A DNA stretch of 64,000 nt, from the NCBI RefSeq assembly GCF_021532655.1, contig NZ_JAKGAS010000005.1, positions 186,001-250,000 on the forward strand, written 5' to 3'. Position 1 is the stretch's first letter; every line of letters begins with the position of its first letter. The notes beneath the pieces are model-generated. The model did not search any database. It was not told where the DNA came from and saw nothing but the letters and a program-made list of their open reading frames with translations. Of this stretch, positions 9,177 to 17,727 are shown piece by piece. A program made the position numbers and the translations under genes. This stretch comes from Paraglaciecola algarum. GTDB taxonomy: Bacteria; Pseudomonadota; Gammaproteobacteria; Enterobacterales; Alteromonadaceae.

Positions 9177-10130
9177 TTATTCAGCTACAAATACATTATT
9201 TCGGCCAGCTTCTTTAGCTTGTCTAAGTGCATTATCTGCAACTTTAAACCATTGACTGCATTCAGTATAAGTTGGTATAAAACCAGCGATACCAATACTA
9301 ATTGTGAAATTCAGATTAATTTGATCGTGCACCACAGTAAACTTTTCAACTAATCGGCGAATACGTTGTGCTAAAAACTCCACATTAGCCACAGGTGTAT
9401 CAGGCATCAATACGGCAAACTTTTGGCCTTCATAACGACAGCATACATCAGTTTCCCGAGTTGCTTTCTCTATTACTTTGCCTAATCCATTAATTATTGT
9501 ATCGCCAGCTGGATATCCATAAGTATCATTAATACCCTTCATATTATCGATATCTAAAATCATTAAAGATGATGGATTTTCCGTGCGTTTTTCACGTTTA
9601 AATTCTAAGTCAAATTGTTCAAGCCAATACCGTCGATTAAGCAAAGTGGTTAGTGTATCAATTCGGCTAATTTCTTCTATTTGCGCATTTAATTCTTGAA
9701 CGCCTAAACGGTTAATAGCTTCATTAGTCGCATCATAAATAATAATACATATCTGCTCTACAGCGCCACTTAGTGAGGCTAATGGAAATATTGTTATGTT
9801 CTGATACATATGTGAAACCGGCGAAGTAATAGGACGATTACAATCGAATTTAAATAGGTAAGGTCTTTGTTCCCAAATGACAAAAACCGGGCTTTTCAAA
9901 GTAAATGCTGGTTCTGCTTTACGCATAAACCAATCTTTATCAATATCAGGAAAAACATCAAACACGCATTTATCTTGGATCATCCCAGGTACAATATTGC
10001 TGTGATTTTCCATAAACTGATTCCAAACTTGCACATTGTATTTTTTATCGAGCACTACAATCCCTACTTCTATCGAACCAAGTAGATCATGTTTCCAATG
10101 CATTTCCGCAAGACTGCTATCAATTGCCAT
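9177..10130 (-). CDS. PAS-GGDEF protein with degenerate GGDEF signature
   Basis: A 317-residue cytoplasmic protein: a PAS-like sensor domain (residues about 15-140, GSIEVGIVVLDKKYNVQVWN) and a GGDEF domain (about 155-315). The GGDEF fold is well kept (RIDTLTTLLNRRYW, ILDIDNMKGIND, ISIGIAGF) but the active-site loop reads EGQKF at 234-238 instead of GG(D/E)EF, and YGYPAGD replaces YGHxxGD. The metal-binding acidic residue of the loop is gone, so cyclase activity is unlikely; a GTP- or c-di-GMP-binding or protein-interaction role is more plausible. It follows the receiver-CheC gene after 11 nt, so the two are very likely one operon and may work together. Confidence 0.85.
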   Translation of the reverse strand: MAIDSSLAEMHWKHDLLGSIEVGIVVLDKKYNVQVWNQFMENHSNIVPGMIQDKCVFDVFPDIDKDWFMRKAEPAFTLKSPVFVIWEQRPYLFKFDCNRPITSPVSHMYQNITIFPLASLSGAVEQICIIIYDATNEAINRLGVQELNAQIEEISRIDTLTTLLNRRYWLEQFDLEFKREKRTENPSSLMILDIDNMKGINDTYGYPAGDTIINGLGKVIEKATRETDVCCRYEGQKFAVLMPDTPVANVEFLAQRIRRLVEKFTVVHDQINLNFTISIGIAGFIPTYTECSQWFKVADNALRQAKEAGRNNVFVAE

Positions 10131-10141
10131 AAAAAAAGACC

Positions 10142-11161
10142 TTAAAAAGTAGTAGTAACAAGTTTTTCAAACATTAAATCAATGGATTTTTTGGGGAACA
10201 ATAAAAGTAAATCAAAATTAATATTCTGGCTTTTAATGGAATAGGCAATTTCAATCGCCAACATATCATTTGTTCTATGACTGGTACTTTTAAGGATGTC
10301 ATCTAAATCGCAATGTTGACCTAGAATAATAGGATGATTATGACTAAACACAGAGTGAAGCTGTGTTGAAAGCGCTCGTAAACAAGCACCGATCAATATA
10401 TTAGACACATCCATTAACGCCTCTAACTCCAATGATTTCACATTACTATCATCTTGTTTATATTTTAGTAATTTAACCATATTGGCAAAATTAGAGTCAT
10501 TAAAAATAACTAGCGCTTCACCATTAATACCCGCGCTAATAAACCCTTGTGAGACTGCCGAAACACTTTCATTACGTTGAATATCAGCAATCGCCATGTG
10601 TAATTCGGTATTAGTGATCAGGTTGACATTGGGTATAGGTAAATCAATAAACTCCCCCAACAAAGTGGCTAAACTTTCACCCGCTTGGCCCATAGCCACG
10701 TTAGCCATTTCTCGGTAGGCATCGAGTTTATCTGATTTAGATTCTTTGGCGACAGGAGCAACACTTTCTGCCCGTTTTGAAGCAGAGGTATCACCAGAAT
10801 ACAAACCGAATTGGCTGAGGATTTCAGCTAACTTAGCGTTATCTGTTGGCTTACGAATAAATTCGATGGCGCCCATTTCTAACATTCTTTTGCGGGCTTC
10901 TGGTTGTACATCGCCAGATACCACAATCACCATAACCGGTAAGTCTTCCTCTTTGATCACTTGCATGGTTTGATAACCATCCAAAACCGGCATATTTAAA
11001 TCAAGGAACATGACTTCGGCCTTACCGGCGCGGATCATTTCTAAAGCCTGTTCGCCATGTTCGGCAAAACTAATATCTACATCCCAACCATCTGGGATAG
11101 ATCGTTGCATCTGTTTACGAGCAAAACTAGAATCATCACAAATCAGAACTGGTGTAGTCAT
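10142..11161 (-). CDS. Response regulator fused to a CheC-type phosphatase domain
   Basis: Residues 1-120 are a receiver (LICDDSSFARKQM, phosphoacceptor D54 in FLDLNMPVLDGY, late lysine in IRKPTD). A linker of about 30 residues leads to a CheC-like domain (about 148-339). That domain carries the CheC phosphatase signature [DS]xxxExxN(x22)P: DAYREMAN with a proline 23 residues on, and a second copy EALMDVSN, again with proline 23 residues on, in which Asp replaces the catalytic Glu. CheC enzymes dephosphorylate CheY-P, so the protein may reset its own or another receiver. The PAS-GGDEF-like gene follows 11 nt downstream. No chemotaxis operon is present in the window. Domain calls are solid; the pathway is unknown. 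Confidence 0.9.
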   Translation of the reverse strand: MTTPVLICDDSSFARKQMQRSIPDGWDVDISFAEHGEQALEMIRAGKAEVMFLDLNMPVLDGYQTMQVIKEEDLPVMVIVVSGDVQPEARKRMLEMGAIEFIRKPTDNAKLAEILSQFGLYSGDTSASKRAESVAPVAKESKSDKLDAYREMANVAMGQAGESLATLLGEFIDLPIPNVNLITNTELHMAIADIQRNESVSAVSQGFISAGINGEALVIFNDSNFANMVKLLKYKQDDSNVKSLELEALMDVSNILIGACLRALSTQLHSVFSHNHPIILGQHCDLDDILKSTSHRTNDMLAIEIAYSIKSQNINFDLLLLFPKKSIDLMFEKLVTTTF

Positions 11162-11208
11162 AGTTAATACTTACCTAACGTTATCTAATTTAGGGCTTTA
11201 AACTCAGG

Positions 11209-12042
11209 TTAAATTGCTATAGGCGCTTTGATATGTGGATGCGCTTCATAACCTGTCAATTCAAAGTCTTCGATTTTGAAATCAAAGATATTATCAATAC
11301 TAGGGTTAATTATCATTTTCGGCAAGGGATAAGGTTCTCGCGTTAATTGCAACTTAGCTTGCTCTAAATGATTTACATACAGATGTGCGTCACCTAAGGT
11401 ATGCACAAAGTCACCCGCTTCCAATCCACAAACCTGAGCCAACATCATAGTTAACAGTGCATAACTGGCAATATTAAAGGGTACCCCTAAAAATACGTCA
11501 CCACTTCTTTGATACAACTGACAAGATAACTTTCCTTCCAATACGTAAAATTGGAACATAGTGTGACAAGGGGGTAACGCCTGCTTCCCTTGCTCTGCGT
11601 TTTCTTTGGGTGAGAACTGAGTATCCGGCAAAACCGCTGGGTTCCATGCACTGACAATCAAGCGCCTAGAATCAGGGTTAGTCTTAATCTGTTCAACCAG
11701 TTGACTTATTTGATCAATAACTTGGCCATCAGCACCTTGCCAACTGCGCCATTGTTTACCATAAACAGGACCTAATTCACCTTCATCGGTAGCCCATTCA
11801 TCCCAAATTTTGACATTATTTTCGGTTAAATAACGAATGTTGGTTTCGCCTTTTAGAAACCACAGCAATTCATGGATAATGGATCTAAGGTGACACTTTT
11901 TGGTAGTCACTAACGGAAAACCTTGGCTTAGATCGAAACGCATTTGATGACCAAATATGCTTATTGTGCCTGTTCCAGTGCGATCTTCTTTTTTAATTCC
12001 TGAATCTAATACGTGACGCATTAGGTTTAAATATTGCTGCAT
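11209..12042 (-). CDS. thyA: Thymidylate synthase ThyA
   Basis: Folate-dependent thymidylate synthase, making dTMP from dUMP. The nucleophile is Cys about 159 in [29 protein letters not shown], the [13 protein letters not shown] loop and HLYVNHLEQ are intact. It is 277 residues, slightly longer than the 264 of E. coli because of an insertion (around [13 protein letters not shown]) just before the active site, as in many marine relatives. The frame extends 15 nt upstream to a TTG; the ATG at 12042 gives the family start MQQYLNLM and has AAGAGA just before it. It lies 40 nt after ptsP; lgt, which normally sits between them, is absent. Confidence 0.96.
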   Translation of the reverse strand: MQQYLNLMRHVLDSGIKKEDRTGTGTISIFGHQMRFDLSQGFPLVTTKKCHLRSIIHELLWFLKGETNIRYLTENNVKIWDEWATDEGELGPVYGKQWRSWQGADGQVIDQISQLVEQIKTNPDSRRLIVSAWNPAVLPDTQFSPKENAEQGKQALPPCHTMFQFYVLEGKLSCQLYQRSGDVFLGVPFNIASYALLTMMLAQVCGLEAGDFVHTLGDAHLYVNHLEQAKLQLTREPYPLPKMIINPSIDNIFDFKIEDFELTGYEAHPHIKAPIAI

Positions 12043-12082
12043 TTGTTCTCTTCTCAAACCTTAGTTTTTTACTAAATAAATT

Positions 12083-14371
12083 CTATATTCCGGCTCTAAC
12101 TAATCCACCTAAGCCAGACAACTCTAAGTAAGAGTTAACTTCGTCCCGTACATCCTGTGGATTATTTAAGGTTAACACTTTCGCTAATAATTGTTCTGAT
12201 TCATTGCGACTGATGTTTCGTACTATCCACTTCACTTTTAACAGATTGTGGTTGTTCATACTTAATTTACGGTACCCCATAGCCATTAATAACACCACTC
12301 CCCCAGGTTCGCCTGCTAGCTCTCCACAAACAGTAATGGGAACTTGCAAAATTTCAGCATGTTTTGCAATGGTGTGTAAAGCGCTAAGTACGGCAGGATG
12401 GTAACTGTCATATAGGTCAGATACTCGAGAGTTATTTCTGTCTACTGCCAATAAATACTGGGTTAAATCATTACTACCTACTGAGAAAAAATCGACTATT
12501 TTCGCCAACTGTGGAAGCTGATAAATCACCGCAGGTACTTCTAACATCACACCTATTTTGGGCATATATAAACGCTGCCCTAAAATCAAGGCTTCTTCTT
12601 CTACCTCGTAGAAAGCTTGCCTAATTAATCGTTTTGCTTCGCTTACTTCACTGACTGAAGTGATCATAGGTAACATGATACTTAGATTTTCTAAACCAAT
12701 ACTGGCTGTGAGCATAGCCCGAATTTGCACTAAAAATATTTCAGGATGATCAAGGGTTAATCGAATTCCACGCCAACCTAAAAAGGGATTTTCTTCAGTG
12801 ATTGGAAAATAGGGGAGAGGTTTATCGCCTCCCACATCTAACGTTCGCATAGTAAAGGGTTTGTTAGGTTCTGCGGTCAATAAATCTCTATATAAGTCAG
12901 CTTGTTCTTGTTCAGTTGGAAAACGTTGACGCATCATAAATGGAATTTCAGTTCTAAATAATCCCACGCCGTCAGAGTCTGGATTAATATTATTTTCTGA
13001 CTCCAAAGATAATCCAGCATTCACAAATAAACTTAACTTACAATTGTCTTTAGTTACAGCAGGCAAATCATCTTGAGCGTGAATACGTTCAGATAACAAC
13101 TGCTCTTCTAATATTAATTGTTCAAATTCATGACGAATGGTGGCGTTCGGAGAAACAATAACATCACCGGTATAACCATCTAGCAGAATATCTTTTTGAT
13201 CTAATAAAGTAATAGGTACGTCTGTTAACCCCATCACCGCAGGCACACCCATGGCTCTGGCCATTATTGCCGCATGAGAGTTACTAGAACCTCGCATTGA
13301 CACTATGCCCATGAGTTTTTCACTTGGGAATTCTGCCAACATAGCTGCGGTTACTTCTTCAGCAATAAGAATTGAATGTTTTGCAGGTTCGCGTTTAATC
13401 GATTTTTTTGCACTTAGACCAAGGATGTTGGCCAACACTCTGTTGCCCATATCTTCAACGTCAACGGCTCTTTCTCGCATATATGCGTCATTCATAGATT
13501 GGAATTGACGAATAAACCCCTCAACTACCATTTTTAGGGAGGTGGGCGCATCCCAACCAGCTTTAATTTTTTCTTCTACTTCACGACCTAAACTATTAGC
13601 ATCTAATAAATGATGATAAAGCTGAAAAATAGCCTGCACGTCATCAGGCACTTCTCCTTGAATGCGCTGCGACAATACCGCCATATCTTCTTGGGTTTTT
13701 TTAACCGCCAAACGGTAATTGGAAATTTGCTTTTCAGTTTTAGTGCTACGTTTATGCACATGGCTGCGAATATTCACCATTAAGTTTTGCAAAAAACCGA
13801 CACCTGTCGCCAAACCAGATGAGCCAGGCACACCTTTTAATGACTTCTGCCAATCTTTAGGTACGTTTTTGGCTAATGAATTAATCGATCCTCGCGCTTT
13901 TGCATTAGAAATTTCTACCGCTAACTGCATAGCTAGGGTAACCAGAAAAGCTTCTTCGTCTTCGCTAAAACGTCTTTTTTCTTGTTGTTGTAAGGTTAAT
14001 ACCCCCAGCACTTTTCGTTGATGAATAATAGGGGCGCCTAAAAAGGCATGATAATGTTCCTCACGCACTTCAGGGTAATGTTTAAACCTGGGGTGAGCTT
14101 GTGCATCACTTATATTTAAAGGCTCTTCACGCTGGCCAATTAAGCCAATTAAGCCTTCAGAAAAACCAATAGCAACATGTCCAACAGCCTCACTTGCTAG
14201 ACCATTGGTTGCAGCCAAGATAAAATGTTGTTGCTCATAATCAGCTAAATATATACTACACGAATCAACCTTTAATGCTTCGATTAAACGATTCGCCAGA
14301 CAACTCAACGCCTCATCCAAAACTGGAATTTGGTTCACTTCCTGAACAATACGTTTAAGCGTGGTTAGCAT
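12083..14371 (-). CDS. ptsP: Phosphoenolpyruvate-protein phosphotransferase PtsP (EI-Ntr)
   Basis: The 762-residue first enzyme of the nitrogen phosphotransferase system, which passes phosphate from PEP to NPr and then EIIA-Ntr, linking nitrogen status to regulation. An N-terminal GAF domain covers about residues 1-160. It is followed by the EI N-domain with phospho-accepting His366 in SSNSHAAIMARAMG, and the PEP-binding TIM barrel (NPFLGWRGIRLTLDHPEIF, SVGSNDLTQYLLAVDRNN, VCGELAGEPGG). Length and motifs are those of a complete enzyme. It follows rppH by 48 nt, the same pair as in E. coli, so an rppH-ptsP-thyA operon is likely. EIIA-Ntr and NPr genes are not in the window. Confidence 0.96.
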   Translation of the reverse strand: MLTTLKRIVQEVNQIPVLDEALSCLANRLIEALKVDSCSIYLADYEQQHFILAATNGLASEAVGHVAIGFSEGLIGLIGQREEPLNISDAQAHPRFKHYPEVREEHYHAFLGAPIIHQRKVLGVLTLQQQEKRRFSEDEEAFLVTLAMQLAVEISNAKARGSINSLAKNVPKDWQKSLKGVPGSSGLATGVGFLQNLMVNIRSHVHKRSTKTEKQISNYRLAVKKTQEDMAVLSQRIQGEVPDDVQAIFQLYHHLLDANSLGREVEEKIKAGWDAPTSLKMVVEGFIRQFQSMNDAYMRERAVDVEDMGNRVLANILGLSAKKSIKREPAKHSILIAEEVTAAMLAEFPSEKLMGIVSMRGSSNSHAAIMARAMGVPAVMGLTDVPITLLDQKDILLDGYTGDVIVSPNATIRHEFEQLILEEQLLSERIHAQDDLPAVTKDNCKLSLFVNAGLSLESENNINPDSDGVGLFRTEIPFMMRQRFPTEQEQADLYRDLLTAEPNKPFTMRTLDVGGDKPLPYFPITEENPFLGWRGIRLTLDHPEIFLVQIRAMLTASIGLENLSIMLPMITSVSEVSEAKRLIRQAFYEVEEEALILGQRLYMPKIGVMLEVPAVIYQLPQLAKIVDFFSVGSNDLTQYLLAVDRNNSRVSDLYDSYHPAVLSALHTIAKHAEILQVPITVCGELAGEPGGVVLLMAMGYRKLSMNNHNLLKVKWIVRNISRNESEQLLAKVLTLNNPQDVRDEVNSYLELSGLGGLVRAGI

Positions 14372-14419
14372 AATCCTTATTTACCTTTTTAACTTTGTCT
14401 ATCTCTTTAAACCTTAAAT

Positions 14420-14950
14420 CTAAGCCTTACGTCGACGTTTTGATTTATTGTTTTGCCCCTGAAAATGCTGTGAATTTTCAGGCATAGCAACAGACGAAAA
14501 CTCTTTCATGACTCGTCTGTATACGTCTTTTTTAAAAGACACTACGTTTCGCACTGGATACCAAAAACTCACCCAACGCCAATTATCAAATTCGGGATGG
14601 CCAGATTGTAACAAATCCACATCATCCTCTTTACAGGTTAGCTGCAACAAGAACCACTTCTGCTTTTGACCAATACAAACAGGGTTACTACCTTGACGCA
14701 CTAAACGTTTAGGCAATTTATAACGCAGCCAATTTTTGGTTACAGATAATATTTTTACATGTTCCGGCCGTAAGCCCACTTCTTCATGAAGCTCACGATA
14801 CATAGTTTGTTCTGCAGTTTCACCTTCGTCAATTCCGCCTTGCGGAAATTGCCAAGAGTGTTGACCATAACGCCGAGCCCAAAATACTTGACCCAACTCA
14901 TTACAAATTACTATGCCAACGTTGGCGCGGAATCCTTCGGCATCAATCAC
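14420..14950 (-). CDS. rppH: RNA pyrophosphohydrolase RppH
   Basis: A Nudix hydrolase that removes pyrophosphate from the 5' end of triphosphorylated mRNA, triggering RNase E-dependent decay. The Nudix box ([12 protein letters not shown] continuing to REL-x-EEVGL) occupies residues 38-60 with all metal-binding glutamates. The start [15 protein letters not shown] is typical of RppH, and the length (176 residues) equals that of E. coli. The C-terminal tail is basic (KSKRRRKA). It is the first gene of the rppH-ptsP-thyA run and is divergent from mutH with about 100 nt between the starts, which should hold both promoters. Confidence 0.96.
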   Translation of the reverse strand: MIDAEGFRANVGIVICNELGQVFWARRYGQHSWQFPQGGIDEGETAEQTMYRELHEEVGLRPEHVKILSVTKNWLRYKLPKRLVRQGSNPVCIGQKQKWFLLQLTCKEDDVDLLQSGHPEFDNWRWVSFWYPVRNVVSFKKDVYRRVMKEFSSVAMPENSQHFQGQNNKSKRRRKA

Positions 14951-15051
14951 TTAGACTCCCGAGAACTCAATTCTTTTAATGTCATGCATTCTTCCATAAA
15001 CTATCGTTTATTCAAAGGAATAAAAAAGAATTAACCACGACCCATACCATA

Positions 15052-15735
15052 ATGAATCAATATATTTTTCCAAAAACAGAACCGCAAAGTATTAGGCAGC
15101 TACTCGAACGTGCTGAAGGCTTAGCTGGTGTGAGTTTGGGCGAGCTTGCTCAAATCAACAATATTAAGACCCCAGCCAACTTTAAACGGGAAAAAGGCTG
15201 GACAGGTCAATTAATCGAATTAAGCCTTGGGGCAGTTGCAGGCTCAAAATCAGAACAAGATTTCGCCAAACTAGGGGTGGAATTAAAAACCATCCCGATC
15301 AACGCGCAATGCCAACCTATGGAAACCACCTATGTGTGTTACGCGCCTTTACTCGATGTGGCTGGAATTGAATGGCATACCAGCAATGTACGCAATAAAA
15401 TCCAGCACGTGCTTTGGGTACCAATAGATGGCAGGCGAGACGTGGCCCCAAAAGACAGACAAATCGCTACTCCCTTTTTATGGACACCCAGTCCAGCACA
15501 AGACAATCAACTACGTATGGATTGGGAAGAGTTAATGGAAATGATCGCTCTAGGCGAAATCGAAAACATCACAGCCCGCCAAGGCCAATACCTGCAAATC
15601 CGCCCCAAAGCAGCAGATGGCTCAGCATTAACCGATGCTATTGGTAAAAACGGTAAAAAAATAAAAACTCGACCAAGGGGATTTTATTTAAGAAAAGAAT
15701 TTACAAGGCAGATATTAGAAAATGCATTTGGTTAG
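15052..15735 (+). CDS. mutH: DNA mismatch repair endonuclease MutH
   Basis: Methyl-directed mismatch repair nuclease that nicks the unmethylated strand at hemimethylated GATC when activated by MutS and MutL. All four catalytic residues are in place with the E. coli numbering: Glu56, Asp70, Glu77 and Lys79 (GQLIE, SEQDF, GVELKT). At 227 residues it is full length. Its presence implies that the organism has Dam methylation. It is divergent from rppH, an arrangement common in gammaproteobacteria, and no gene follows on the same strand for several kilobases. Confidence 0.96.
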   Translation: MNQYIFPKTEPQSIRQLLERAEGLAGVSLGELAQINNIKTPANFKREKGWTGQLIELSLGAVAGSKSEQDFAKLGVELKTIPINAQCQPMETTYVCYAPLLDVAGIEWHTSNVRNKIQHVLWVPIDGRRDVAPKDRQIATPFLWTPSPAQDNQLRMDWEELMEMIALGEIENITARQGQYLQIRPKAADGSALTDAIGKNGKKIKTRPRGFYLRKEFTRQILENAFG

Positions 15736-15833
15736 TAGGCAATAACATTTCCTGAAAAACCAAGTGCAGTACAGCAGTTAAAAACAGTGATAAGACTACA
15801 AGCTAAAACACGGCTACGGCGCTAAAGAAGATT

Positions 15834-15868
15834 GAACCACAGAGGGCGTAGAGAGCACAGAGGGAAAA
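15834..15868. repeat. ACCACAGAG-type repeat, single arm
   Basis: GAACCACAGAGGGCG followed by GAGAGCACAGAGGGA is one arm of the palindromic repeat family also found at 30616-30712, 31776-31908 and 34787-34992. Here no matching CTCTGTGGT arm is seen nearby. Confidence 0.5.
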
Positions 15869-15885
15869 TGGAGTTGATATTTAAA

Positions 15886-16810
15886 TCATTGGATTATGAA
15901 TTTAAATGAGCGTTTCAAAGAACCTGACCCCGCAGTTTTTGAATCAATCGAAATATGTTTTTCAATCCAATCATTAAAAGATGACACACGCACAAACACG
16001 GCTGTTGAGTCATATTTTCCAGCGACAAAATCTTTTAATTGACGGTCCACTTCTGTCCAACTAGCGAGACCAACCAGAATAGGTTTACCATTTTCCAATA
16101 TTATTGCAGGTCCCCCACTGTCACCAGATCCAACAGTGCCCTCCAAAGGTAGAGCCTCCTCTCCTTTGTCAAAACGAAACCTTATCCACTTATCATCAAT
16201 AGCAGTCACAATATTATTATAGGTGTTCAACTGTCTGTATTTCTGAGTTGGCGCTAGGTCTGTAAAAGGAGATTTTAGCCAACTAAAAAACTTTTCAAAT
16301 GAACCAGCTCTTTTTGTCGCTCTAAATTTCCCCCGTTAAACCAGTGCCGACAGCACCTTTACCATAAACAGTAATTGTTTGACCTAATTCCGATTCACCT
16401 TGATAACGTTTAATTGGATTGATGTGCGTAACAGGATAAGACAAACGTATTAACGCTATATCAGTATGTTTATTAAGAGAATCCATTAATGCCTTTGGAT
16501 TTCCTTCTCCCCAATCCGTATCACCCTGTTTACGATCGGGGTGAAATATAATTTCTTTTATTTGATTTTCTACTCCATGGATCATCAAAGGCTTATCAAT
16601 GTAATCATAATGAAATGTATAAATGACATGGGCTGGCACAAGTATCCAGTGTTTATCAATTAAAACCCCAGCCCCTTCAAAAGGCATATCAATATAATAA
16701 CCAGGAGTATCATCTAACTCATATAAACCTGCATCAACATCGTGCCTTTTTACAACCGAGTTTGAATAAAATGCAATAAAAACAAGTGCTAAAACTAAGA
16801 TTTTTTTCAC
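15886..16810 (-). pseudogene. Trypsin-like serine protease, split by a one-base frameshift
   Basis: Two neighbouring frames encode the two halves of one secreted S1-type protease. The front half (16810 down to 16322, with a signal peptide MKKILVLALVFIAF) carries the catalytic His in LVPAHVI and the Asp in HTDIALIRL. The back half (down to 15886) carries the Ser in GSGDSGGPA. The front frame reads GTGLTGEI and stops; with one G fewer in the run of five G (minus strand, near 16330-16334) it reads on as TGKFRATKRAGSF straight into the back half, giving about 307 residues. The break is therefore a homopolymer indel: a sequencing error, a true inactivating mutation, or a phase-variable switch. No operon partner. 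Confidence 0.8.
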
Positions 16811-17283
16811 TAGAACTTCCCTATTGTCATTAAAAAACGTATTTAAAATATGCGTAATATTTCACCAAATCTAAACATACTTAGTAAAGTACTGTAAATA
16901 AGTCATTTTTATGCGTGCGAAGCACATGCTCTTGATTTACCTGCAACTACAAATTCCCCATTAAATTATTGGCTTGTCAGATGGCCAGGCATGGACGTCT
17001 GGACAAGGCAATCTTTTATAGCTGGGAGCGACTTTTTGCCGGCCTGACATTGAAGACAATTATTTAATGGAACAGGGATTTGTCTGGAGCACAAGACCTT
17101 TTGGTTACTTTTGAGTCTTTTTAAAAGTAACTGGTGCAACAGGGATGTTGTATCAAAAACGCAATGGATTGCGGTGAGCAGAGCGAGTGCTTGATGAACG
17201 AAGTGAATAATCTTAATGTGCGAAGCGCATAAGTGAACGAAGTGAATGCCCTTTCGCGAAGCGACAACTAAAAGTGCAAAGCA
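16811..17283. other. Gene-free stretch with short repeated motifs
   Basis: No convincing gene. The stretch contains repeated short motifs such as GTGCGAAGC, GAACGAAGTGAA (twice, about 17192-17247) and GTTACTTTT/AAAAGTAAC arms (about 17101-17132). It holds the promoter of the broken protease at its left end. The one long open frame, 16966-17286 on the minus strand, is rich in cysteine, histidine and leucine, overlaps the repeats and resembles no family, so it was left out. Confidence 0.5.
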
Positions 17284-17314
17284 CATAAAAAAAGCCAGTT
17301 GTTCAACAACTGGC
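17284..17314 (-). terminator. Rho-independent terminator (ntrBC direction)
   Basis: On the minus strand, AGCCAGTTGTT and AACAACTGGCT form a perfect 11-bp stem with a 1-nt centre, followed by seven T. It would end transcripts arriving from ntrC but now lies beyond the 374-bp element at 17314-17687. Confidence 0.8.
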
Positions 17315-17687
17315 TAGGGGCTGTTGATCTTTGGTGTATAAATTTTGTTCAAACTAAACGCTTTTTAATTGAGGCGCTGACTTAAAGGCACTTTCTTTTA
17401 CAAAAAGTGGGGATTAAGTCAAAAGTCAGCAACACAAAAATATATGGAATATTTTTGAACAGCTTTAGCTGGCCTGCTTGCAGGTGAGCTACATGGATGT
17501 AGCGAATAAAGAGTAAAAAGCGTTTAGGAAGACCTACTTCATTTAAAACAAATGACGCAGCGTTTGTGCAATATTTCTACTGCTTCAGCACTCACTCATG
17601 TAGAACAACTACACCACACTCGCGCTTAATTGTATAAATACCGCACAACTCGCTGCAAAAACATACACCAAAGATCAACAGCCCCTA
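17314..17687. mobile_element. 374-bp MITE-like element with 25-bp perfect terminal inverted repeats
   Basis: TAGGGGCTGTTGATCTTTGG with five further bases (17314-17338) is repeated exactly in inverse orientation at 17663-17687. If the outermost TA is the target duplication, the ends are GGGGCTGTTGATC, as expected of an element inserting at TA (IS630/Tc1-mariner style), but this is inference. No transposase frame fits inside. The interior is made of hairpins: GCTGACTT/AAGTCAGC (17376-17383 with 17423-17430), CACTTT/AAAGTG nested in it, and GCTACAT-GG-ATGTAGC (17488-17503). It separates ntrC from the terminator at 17284-17314. A 13-nt match to its end occurs at 20897-20909. Confidence 0.7.
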
Positions 17688-17701
17688 ATCTCTTTAAAAC
17701 T

Positions 17702-17727
17702 AAATATGTAGCCTTAGCTACATATTT
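17702..17727 (-). repeat. Inverted repeat over the ntrC stop codon
   Basis: AAATATGTAGC and GCTACATATTT form an 11-bp stem with a CTTA loop, covering the ntrC TAG at 17718-17720. It may protect the 3' end or act as a weak terminator, since only a broken T-rich run follows. Confidence 0.55.

Noticed and set aside
16966..17286. 106-codon open frame on the minus strand
   Set aside because: It overlaps the terminator and repeat motifs, has odd composition and no recognisable domain or ribosome site.
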